Assembly (NCBI GenBank): GCA_038231215.1
Contig: JBBRLS010000020.1
Location: 1 to 64,000 of the forward strand
DNA: 64,000 nucleotides
Reading direction: 5' to 3'
Source of the DNA: Schlegelella_A sp038231215
GTDB taxonomy: Bacteria; Pseudomonadota; Gammaproteobacteria; Burkholderiales; Burkholderiaceae_C
A program made the position numbers and the translations under genes. Below, piece after piece: positions 57,311-64,000 of the stretch. The stretch's first letter is position 1. Every line of letters starts with the position of its first letter. Below the pieces are notes generated by a model. It ran no database searches. It was not told the DNA's origin and saw nothing but the letters and a program-made list of their open reading frames with translations.

Positions 57311-58543
57311 GTGAACACCCCCGGCTCCTGCGTGCTGAGCCTCAATGGCGGCTCATCGAGCATCAAGTTCGCGCTCTATGACGCGGGCGAGACGCTGCAA
57401 CGCCGGCTCGGCGGGCAGATCGACCGCATCGGCCAGGGCCATGCCCGGCTGAGCTTCGAGCACGTCGCCGGGCATCGATCGGGCACTCTCGACATCTCGG
57501 CGACCGACCATCGCTCGGCGGTGGCTTCGCTGATGGACTGGCTGGCCGGCCCGGACGGCACAGGCAGCGAAACCGCGCTGAGCGGACTGGCGGCCGTCGG
57601 CCATCGCATCGTCCATGGCATGAGCCACTTCGAGCCCGAAACGATCACCGAGCCGCTGCTCGAGGAGTTGCGCCGCATTCAGCCCTACGACCCCGACCAT
57701 TTGCCCGGCGAGATCGCGTTGATCGAGGCCTTTCGCCAGCGCCTGCCGGCGCTGCCGCAGGTGGCGTGCTTCGACACCGCCTTTCACCGCAGCATGCCGC
57801 GCGTGGCCAGGCTGCTGCCGATTCCGCGCAAGTTCGACGCCAAGGGCGTGCAGCGCTACGGCTTTCATGGCCTGTCCTATGCCTTTTTGACCGAAGAGCT
57901 CGAACGCGTGGCCGGCAGGGCGGCCGCGCACGGGCGCGTCGTGCTGGCCCACCTGGGCAGCGGTGCCAGCATGGCCGCGGTGCACCACGGCCTCAGCATC
58001 GATACCAGCATGGGCTTCACGCCGAGCGCCGGCCTGCCGATGGGCACACGTTCCGGCGATCTGGACCCGGGCCTGGTCTCGTACCTGGCGCGTACCGAGC
58101 ACATGAGCGGGTCACAGTTCGACGACATGGTCCATCACGCCTCCGGCCTGCTCGGCGTCTCCGAGACCAGCGCCGACATGCGCGATCTGCTCACCCGCGA
58201 GGGCACCGACGTTCGCGCCGCCGAGGCCGTGGCCCTGTTCTGCTACCAGGCGAAGAAGTGCATCGGCGCCTACGCGGCCGCGCTCGGCGGGCTCGATACG
58301 CTCGTCTTTTCAGGTGGCATCGGCGAGCACGCCGCCGAGGTTCGCGCGCGGGCTTGCGAAGGCCTCGGCTTCCTCGGCCTCGAGATCGATGCCGCGCGCA
58401 ACGCGGAGCACGCCGCGGTCGTTTCCACCGCTGCGAGTAGTGTCACGGTGCGCGTCATGCGGACCGACGAGGAGCTGATGATTGCCAGGTCGGCGTGCCG
58501 GGTTCTCGGGCTCGGCGCCTGTGTGGGAGGCATTCGCTCATGA
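57311..58543 (+). CDS. ackA: Acetate kinase
   Basis: 410 residues. It converts acetyl phosphate and ADP to acetate and ATP. SLNGGSSSIKFALYD (N-terminal), ACFDTAFH, VQRYGFHGLSY, VLAHLGSGASMAAV, MGFTPSAGLPMGTRSGDLDPG, and FSGGIGEHAAEVR cover the known catalytic and nucleotide-binding blocks. The GTG at 57311 gives the standard N-terminus; GTG 57236 would add 25 unlike residues. It converges on tkt, whose stop it overlaps by 6 bases. Confidence 0.95.
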   Translation: MNTPGSCVLSLNGGSSSIKFALYDAGETLQRRLGGQIDRIGQGHARLSFEHVAGHRSGTLDISATDHRSAVASLMDWLAGPDGTGSETALSGLAAVGHRIVHGMSHFEPETITEPLLEELRRIQPYDPDHLPGEIALIEAFRQRLPALPQVACFDTAFHRSMPRVARLLPIPRKFDAKGVQRYGFHGLSYAFLTEELERVAGRAAAHGRVVLAHLGSGASMAAVHHGLSIDTSMGFTPSAGLPMGTRSGDLDPGLVSYLARTEHMSGSQFDDMVHHASGLLGVSETSADMRDLLTREGTDVRAAEAVALFCYQAKKCIGAYAAALGGLDTLVFSGGIGEHAAEVRARACEGLGFLGLEIDAARNAEHAAVVSTAASSVTVRVMRTDEELMIARSACRVLGLGACVGGIRS

Positions 58544-60607
58544 CAGGCCGGCGAGAAGCGCCTTGGCCCGGGCGACGACGTTCTCGACGCTGAAGCCGTA
58601 CTCGCGCAGCAGAACATCGGCGGGCGCAGAAGCACCGAAGCGCTCGACGCCGAGCATGTCGCCGCGCTCGCCGACGTAGCGTTGCCAGCCTTGCGACACG
58701 CCGAGTTCCACCGCCAGCCGGGCCGTCACGTGCGGTGGCAGGACGTCGTCGCGATAGGCCTGCGGCTCGGCCTCGAAAAGCTCCCAGCTCGGCATCGAGA
58801 CGCAGCGCACCGCCATGCCGTCGTCGCGCAGGCGCTCGGCCGCGGCCAGGATCAATCCGACCTCGGAGCCGCTGGCCATCAGGATCAACGCAGGCCGGCA
58901 ATCCTTCGCGTCGCCCGGCGAGTAGTCCTTGAGCACATAGGCGCCGCGCGCGAGCCCCTCGGCGCTGGCGTAGACGCTGCGGTCGAGCGTGGCGAGATCC
59001 TGTCGCGTCAGTACCAGCAGCACGGGACGATCGCGCGTCCGGAGCGCGACTTTCCATGCCACGGCGGTCTCGTTGGCGTCGGCCGGGCGGATCACCGTGA
59101 GGTTCGGGATCGCGCGCAGGCTGGCGAGCTGTTCCACGGGCTGATGCGTCGGACCGTCTTCGCCGAGAGCGATGCTGTCGTGGGTGAACACGTGCACGAC
59201 ATGCAGGCCCATCAGCGCAGCGAGGCGAATGGCCGGGCGCATGTAATCGGAGAAGATCAGGAAGGTGGCGCCGTAGGGAATGAATCCGCCGTGCGCCGCC
59301 AGCCCGTTGACGACCCCGCCCATCGCATGTTCACGCACGCCGAAGTGCAGATTGCGGCCGGCATGGCTCCATCCGCCGCCGTCGGAGCCTTCGCTGTCCT
59401 CGCCGGCGGTCAGCGGCGGGTTGAAGTCGCCCTGTCCCTGGAGCGCGGTGTGCGTGGAGGGATCGAGGTCGGCCGAGCCGCCGACCAGCGCCGGCAGCCT
59501 GGGCGCGATCGCGTTCATCACCTTGCCGCCGGCGACGCGCGTGGCCATGCCCCTGGCGTCTGCAGCGAAGACCGGAACGGCCGCGTCCCAACCTTCCGGC
59601 ATTTCGCCTCGCAGCCGTTCCTGAAGATCCTTCGCCAGCTCCGGGAGCGCCTCGCTGTATTCGCGCAGCCGCTGGTTCCAGTCGGCCTCGGCCTTCGCAC
59701 CGTGCGCCAGCGCTTCGCGAAAGCGGGCCAGCGCCGGCTCGGGCACGAGGAAAGGCGGATCGACCGGCCATCCAAGCATGATCTTGGTCTTGGCGACGTC
59801 TTCGGGCCCGAGCGGCGAGCCGTGTGCCTTGAAGCTGTCCTGCTCGGGCGAGCCGAAGCCGAGGTGCGTGCGCACGAGGATCAGCGAAGGCCTCGTCGTC
59901 TCGGCGCGCGCCGCGTTCAGTGCGGCGTCGATCGCCGCGACGTCGTTGCCCTCGGTGACGGCGATCGTCTGCCAGCCATAGGCCGCGAAGCGCTTCGCGC
60001 GATCTTCGGAGAACGTGATGTCGGTGCCCGCCGAGAGGGTGACGAAGTTGTCGTCGTAGAGGCAGACGAGCTTGCCCAGCTTCAGGTGGCCCGCGAGCGA
60101 GGCGGCCTCCGAAGCCACGCCCTCCATGAGGTCGCCATCGCTGACGATGGCCCAGGTGCGGTGATCGATGGGCGCATGGCCGAGCTGGTTGTAGCGGGCG
60201 GCCAGATGCGCCTCCGCGATGGCCATGCCGACCGCGTTCGCCATGCCCTGGCCGAGCGGACCGGTAGTCACTTCGACGCCGGCGGTGTGCCCGCGCTCGG
60301 GATGCCCCGGCGCCTTGCTGCCCCATTGGCGGAAATGCTTCAGGTCGTCGAGCGTGAGGTCGTAGCCGGTGACATGGAGCAGGCTGTAGAGCAGGGCCGA
60401 CCCGTGCCCGGCCGAGAGCACGAAACGATCACGATCGGGCCACTGCGGATGGGCGGGGTTGTGCTTGAGGTGCCTGGCCCACAGCGCGTAGGCCATCGGC
60501 GCCGCGCCGAGCGGCAGGCCGGGATGGCCGCTGTTGGCACGCTGCACCATATCGACCGACAGGAAGCGAAGCGTGTCGACGCACTGTCGATCGATGGCGT
60601 CGGACAT
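58538..60607 (-). CDS. tkt: Transketolase
   Basis: 689 residues. TPP motif IVSDGDLMEGVASEAASLAG, N-terminal MVQRANSGHPGLPLGAAPMAY, and the pyrimidine-domain segments HFGVREHAMGGVVNGLAAHGG and DSIALGEDGPTHQPVEQLASLR. It moves two-carbon units among sugar phosphates. It is co-directional with fba (14-base gap) and xfp upstream, so the three probably share a transcript. Confidence 0.96.
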   Translation of the reverse strand: MSDAIDRQCVDTLRFLSVDMVQRANSGHPGLPLGAAPMAYALWARHLKHNPAHPQWPDRDRFVLSAGHGSALLYSLLHVTGYDLTLDDLKHFRQWGSKAPGHPERGHTAGVEVTTGPLGQGMANAVGMAIAEAHLAARYNQLGHAPIDHRTWAIVSDGDLMEGVASEAASLAGHLKLGKLVCLYDDNFVTLSAGTDITFSEDRAKRFAAYGWQTIAVTEGNDVAAIDAALNAARAETTRPSLILVRTHLGFGSPEQDSFKAHGSPLGPEDVAKTKIMLGWPVDPPFLVPEPALARFREALAHGAKAEADWNQRLREYSEALPELAKDLQERLRGEMPEGWDAAVPVFAADARGMATRVAGGKVMNAIAPRLPALVGGSADLDPSTHTALQGQGDFNPPLTAGEDSEGSDGGGWSHAGRNLHFGVREHAMGGVVNGLAAHGGFIPYGATFLIFSDYMRPAIRLAALMGLHVVHVFTHDSIALGEDGPTHQPVEQLASLRAIPNLTVIRPADANETAVAWKVALRTRDRPVLLVLTRQDLATLDRSVYASAEGLARGAYVLKDYSPGDAKDCRPALILMASGSEVGLILAAAERLRDDGMAVRCVSMPSWELFEAEPQAYRDDVLPPHVTARLAVELGVSQGWQRYVGERGDMLGVERFGASAPADVLLREYGFSVENVVARAKALLAGLS

Positions 60608-60621
60608 GAGAGCTCCTTCAG

Positions 60622-61647
60622 TCATGCGACGGCGGCCGTCGCGGCTTGGTATTCGCCGCGCCGCGCCGCTTGGTTCGCGCAGGCTCGCGCAAGGAGGGCC
60701 CGCTGCGCAGCCGGCACGTTCGCCGCGTCGCCCCGCCAGATCTCGAGCGCCGGCTGCTGGATGGCGCGGGCGAACGAGAACGTCAACGCCCACGGCCGGC
60801 GCGACCTGAACCGGAGGTTCATCGCGTTCAAGCGCGCCGAAGCCAGTTGGGCCGATTGCCCGCCCGACAGGAACGCGATGCCCGGCACAGCCGCCGGGAC
60901 GGCGCGCAGGAGACACATCACCGTCGCGTCAGCCACCTCGTCGACCGACTCCTGCACCGGGCAGGCCAGGCCCGGCAGCACCATGTTCGGCTTGAGCAGG
61001 ATGCCCTCGAGCATGACGCGCTGGCTGTTCAACTCGTCGAAGACCGCGTGCAGGACTTGCTCCGTCACGGCGCCGGATCGCGACAGGGTGTGGTCGCCGT
61101 CCATCAGCACTTCGGGCTCGACGATGGGAACCAGCCCGGCCTCCTGACACAGCGCGGCATAGCGGGCCAGCGCATGCGCGTTGGCCAGGATGCCACTGCG
61201 GCTGGGAAGGATGTCGTCGATGACGATGACGGCGCGCCACTTGGCGAAGCGCGCTCCCCGCTGCGCGTAGTCGGCGAGTCGCTCGCGCAGCCCGTCGAGG
61301 CCTTCGGTGACCTGCTCGCCGGGATGGGCCGCCATCGCCTTGGCGCCGGTGTCGACCTTGATGCCGGGGATGATGCCGGCCGCCGTCACCGCCTCGACGA
61401 ACGGCGTGCCGTCCGATGTCTTCTGGCGAAGGGTCTCGTCGAAGAGGATCGCGCCGTTGATGCTCTCGCCGAGCCCCGGCGTCCTGACGATCCACTCGCG
61501 GTAGTCGCGCCGCGCTTCGACCGTCTGCGCGATTCCGAGCGCGGCGAATCGCCTGTTGCAGGTCGGGTTGCTCTCATCCATCGCCAGCAGGCCCTTGTCG
61601 CCGGCGACGAGCGCCTGCGCGGTGTCGACGAGCGCTTGCGTGTTCAT
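60622..61647 (-). CDS. Class I fructose-bisphosphate aldolase
   Basis: 341 residues, plant/animal-like class I. GLLAMDESNPTCNRRF, KWRAVIVIDD, PIVEPEVLMDGDH and GILLKPNMVLPG with the Schiff-base Lys are all present, as is the distal AFLSGGQSAQLA. It cleaves fructose-1,6-bisphosphate, and often sedoheptulose-1,7-bisphosphate. The ATG overlaps the xfp stop as ATGA. Confidence 0.95.
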   Translation of the reverse strand: MNTQALVDTAQALVAGDKGLLAMDESNPTCNRRFAALGIAQTVEARRDYREWIVRTPGLGESINGAILFDETLRQKTSDGTPFVEAVTAAGIIPGIKVDTGAKAMAAHPGEQVTEGLDGLRERLADYAQRGARFAKWRAVIVIDDILPSRSGILANAHALARYAALCQEAGLVPIVEPEVLMDGDHTLSRSGAVTEQVLHAVFDELNSQRVMLEGILLKPNMVLPGLACPVQESVDEVADATVMCLLRAVPAAVPGIAFLSGGQSAQLASARLNAMNLRFRSRRPWALTFSFARAIQQPALEIWRGDAANVPAAQRALLARACANQAARRGEYQAATAAVA

Positions 61648-64000
61648 GACGATTCACCCCAGGTCCAGTTGCGGATCTCCGGCATGTCCTGGCCGTTCGC
61701 GTCGATGTAGAGCTTGTGCTCGACCAGCTTCTCGGCGAGGCGACGCTTCAGGGCGAGTCCCTTGTCGCCGGTTTGCGGCAGACGGTCGATGCTGTCCATC
61801 ACGAGGTGAAAGCGATCGAGATCGTTCAGCACGGTCATGTCGAACGGGGTCGTGATCGTGCCCTCTTCCTTGTAGCCTCGAACGTGAATGTTGTCGTGGT
61901 TGGCGCGGCGATAGGTCAGCTTGTGGATCAGCGACGGGTAGCCGTGGAAGGCGAAGATGACTGGCTTGTCCTTGGTGAACAGCTCGTCGAAAGCCATATC
62001 GGCGAGGCCGTGCGGATGCTCGCTGTGCGGCTGCAGCTTCATCAGGTCGACGACGTTGACGACGCGCACCTTCAGCTCCGGCAGATGCGCCCGCAGGATC
62101 GACACCGCAGCAAGCGTCTCGAGCGTGGGCACGTCGCCGCAGCAGGCGATGACCACATCGGGAGTCAGGCCGCCGTCGTTGCTCGCCCAGTCCCAGATGC
62201 CGATTCCTGCGGCGCAGTGCTTCGCCGCGGCATCCATCGTCAGCCACTGCAGGGCAGGGTGCTTTCCCGCGACGACGACGTTGACGTAGTGGCGGCTCCT
62301 CAGGCAATGGTCCATCACCGAGAGCAGGCAGTTCGCGTCTGGCGGCAGGTAGACGCGAACGATCTCGGCTTTCTTGTTGACGACGTGGTCGATGAAGCCC
62401 GGATCCTGGTGCGTGAAGCCGTTGTGGTCCTGACGCCAGACGTGCGAAGCGAGCAGGTAGTTGAGCGAAGCGATCTTGCGCCGCCACGGAATCTGCGAGG
62501 TGACCTTGAGCCACTTCGCATGCTGGTTGAACATCGAGTCGACGATGTGGATGAAGGCCTCGTAGCAGTTGAAGAGGCCGTGCCGCCCGGTCAGCAGGTA
62601 GCCTTCGAGCCAGCCTTCGCACTGGTGCTCGCTGAGCATCTCCATGACGCGCCCGGTCGGCGCGAGGAACTCGTCGTTCGGCTCAGTCGTCGCGTCCCAT
62701 TGGCGCGCGGTCGTCTCGAACAGGGCTTCGAGCCCGTTGGAAAGCGTCTCGTCGGGGCCGAAGACGCGGAAGTTGCGCTGCTCGTCGTTGAGCTTCGTGA
62801 CATCGCGGAGGAATCGCCCGAGCACGTGCGTGTCGCCGATGCCCGGCGTACCGGGCGCGGGGACGTCGCAGCCGTAGTCACGGAAGTCCGGCATGCGCAG
62901 GTCGCGCAGCAGCATGCCGCCGTTGGCGTGCGGGTTGGCGCCCATGCGCCGCTCGCCTTGGGGCGCGAGTTCGGCCAGTTCCGGCATCAGCCGCCCCCGG
63001 GCGTCGAAGAGCTCCTCCGGCCGATAGCTCCGGAGCCAGGACTCCAGCAATTCGAGATGCCCCGGATGGCTCGCGGGGTCGCTGATCGGCACTTGGTGCG
63101 CGCGAAACGTGCCTTCGATCTGCCGGCCGTCGACGACCTTCGGGCCGGTCCAGCCCTTGGGCGAGGCGAGAACGATCATCGGCCAGCGCGGCCGCGTCCG
63201 CTGGCCCCCGGCAAGCGACTCGTGCCGGATCTGCTGGATCTGTTCCACCGCCGCATCGAGCGCTGCGGCCATCGCCTCGTGCATCAGCGCTGGCTCGCAG
63301 CCTTCAACGAAGCAGGGCGTCCAGCCGTAGCCGCGCAGCAGTTGCTCGAGCTCCTCGCGGCCGATGCGGGCCAGGACGGTCGGATTCGCGATCTTGTAGC
63401 CGTTGAGGTGCAGGATCGGCAGTACCGCGCCGTCGCTCACCGGATCGAGGAACTTGTTCGAATGCCACGCGGTGGCGAGAGGACCAGTCTCGGCCTCGCC
63501 GTCGCCGACGACGCAGGCGACGATGAGATCGGGGTTGTCGAACACCGCGCCGAACGAATGGCTGAGCGAATAGCCGAGCTCGCCGCCCTCGTGGATCGAG
63601 CCGGGGCACTCCGGCGAGGCGTGGCTCGGGATGCCGCCCGGAAACGAGAACTGCTTGAAGAGCCTTTGCAGTCCGCGCACGTCCTGGCCGATGTCGGGAT
63701 AGACCTCGCTGTAAGTGCCTTCGAGATAGGTGTTGGCCACCACCGCAGGCCCGCCGTGGCCGGGTCCGGAGACGTAGATCATGTCGAGGTCGTATTTGCG
63801 GATGACCCGGTTCAGATGCACGTAGATGAAGTTCTGGCCCGGCGTCGTGCCCCAGTGCCCGAGCAGCATGTGCTTGATGTCGGCGAGGGCGAGCGGGCGC
63901 TCCAGAAGCGGGTTGTCGCAGAGATAGATCTGCCCGACCGAAAGGTAGTTCGCGGCGCGCCAATAGGCGTCCATGCGCCTCAGCAGGTCGGCAGTCAGCG
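61644..64000 (-). CDS. xfp: Phosphoketolase, 5' end beyond the window
   Basis: The frame is open to the window edge; about 784 residues are visible, and only some 15-20 N-terminal residues seem missing. The codons upstream of ATG 63974 (LTADLLRR) continue the family's N-terminus, so that ATG is not the true start. TPP-binding GDGEAETGPLATAWHSNKF, the conserved GPGHGGPAVVANTYLEG, and EGWLEGYLLTGRHGLFNCYEAF identify it. It cleaves xylulose-5-phosphate (and usually fructose-6-phosphate) with phosphate to acetyl phosphate plus an aldose phosphate. It is the first gene of a phosphoketolase-aldolase-transketolase operon. Confidence 0.96.
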   Translation of the reverse strand, partial: LTADLLRRMDAYWRAANYLSVGQIYLCDNPLLERPLALADIKHMLLGHWGTTPGQNFIYVHLNRVIRKYDLDMIYVSGPGHGGPAVVANTYLEGTYSEVYPDIGQDVRGLQRLFKQFSFPGGIPSHASPECPGSIHEGGELGYSLSHSFGAVFDNPDLIVACVVGDGEAETGPLATAWHSNKFLDPVSDGAVLPILHLNGYKIANPTVLARIGREELEQLLRGYGWTPCFVEGCEPALMHEAMAAALDAAVEQIQQIRHESLAGGQRTRPRWPMIVLASPKGWTGPKVVDGRQIEGTFRAHQVPISDPASHPGHLELLESWLRSYRPEELFDARGRLMPELAELAPQGERRMGANPHANGGMLLRDLRMPDFRDYGCDVPAPGTPGIGDTHVLGRFLRDVTKLNDEQRNFRVFGPDETLSNGLEALFETTARQWDATTEPNDEFLAPTGRVMEMLSEHQCEGWLEGYLLTGRHGLFNCYEAFIHIVDSMFNQHAKWLKVTSQIPWRRKIASLNYLLASHVWRQDHNGFTHQDPGFIDHVVNKKAEIVRVYLPPDANCLLSVMDHCLRSRHYVNVVVAGKHPALQWLTMDAAAKHCAAGIGIWDWASNDGGLTPDVVIACCGDVPTLETLAAVSILRAHLPELKVRVVNVVDLMKLQPHSEHPHGLADMAFDELFTKDKPVIFAFHGYPSLIHKLTYRRANHDNIHVRGYKEEGTITTPFDMTVLNDLDRFHLVMDSIDRLPQTGDKGLALKRRLAEKLVEHKLYIDANGQDMPEIRNWTWGESS

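Overview
The window is chromosomal DNA of a high-GC betaproteobacterium, most likely of the order Burkholderiales. The evidence is gene content and order: a ribD-ribE-ribBX-ribH-nusB cluster with a degenerate cyclohydrolase half on RibB, glyA-nrdR, a FimT/PilE/PilW/PilX/PilV minor-pilin operon, ybgC-tolQRA, a phasin-like gene next to a PhbB-type acetoacetyl-CoA reductase, UbiD, and a TssQ-type lipoprotein. No rRNA, tRNA or CRISPR array was seen. Assignments rest on reading motifs and gene context; no database search was run.

Left end (1-5.5 kb) is an accessory zone. An IS3-family element (1-1282) has landed inside a restriction-endonuclease-like gene next to an intact cytosine-5 DNA methyltransferase. 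The flanking DNA looks lower in GC than the rest. Then come a decayed solute-binding-protein gene, a ribbon-helix-helix/Fic gene pair with an apparently leaderless promoter, and a Phd/ParE-type toxin-antitoxin pair.

5.5-18.6 kb, mainly plus strand: two coupled DUF2157 and DUF4401/GDYXXLXY membrane proteins, a Rieske protein with a large uncharacterised helical domain, a lipase-like hydrolase, a beta-lactamase-fold serine hydrolase, a DODA-type dioxygenase (minus), an FtsX/YbbP-like permease, and a NarL-type two-component pair. From 13.9 to 26 kb a palindromic dispersed repeat (arm core tcatcctgagcgaagcgaa) occurs four times. One copy is in frame inside a hydantoinase/5-oxoprolinase gene, which also holds a second, unrelated in-frame repeat.

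18.6-33 kb: an orphan GspE/PilB ATPase, a DctPQM TRAP transporter divergent from a racemase-hydantoinase pair, a DUF3047 protein coupled to a membrane protein with a cyclic-nucleotide-binding fold, then tolA-tolR-tolQ-ybgC on the minus strand.

33-48 kb: TssQ-like lipoprotein and a Ser/Thr kinase, the riboflavin/nusB cluster, the minor-pilin operon, nrdR-glyA with a clear ZTP (pfl) riboswitch ahead of glyA, a lytic transglycosylase, and UbiD.

48-64 kb: the phasin-like/PhbB pair (PHB metabolism), a YCII-MAPEG-ECF42 sigma module, a four-gene Mla-type lipid transport operon, Dps, a DUF1345 membrane protein, and a central-carbon block. In that block phosphoketolase, class I aldolase and transketolase form one operon converging on acetate kinase. 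Together these encode the distinctive steps of a phosphoketolase route from sugar phosphates to acetyl phosphate and acetate, yielding ATP.
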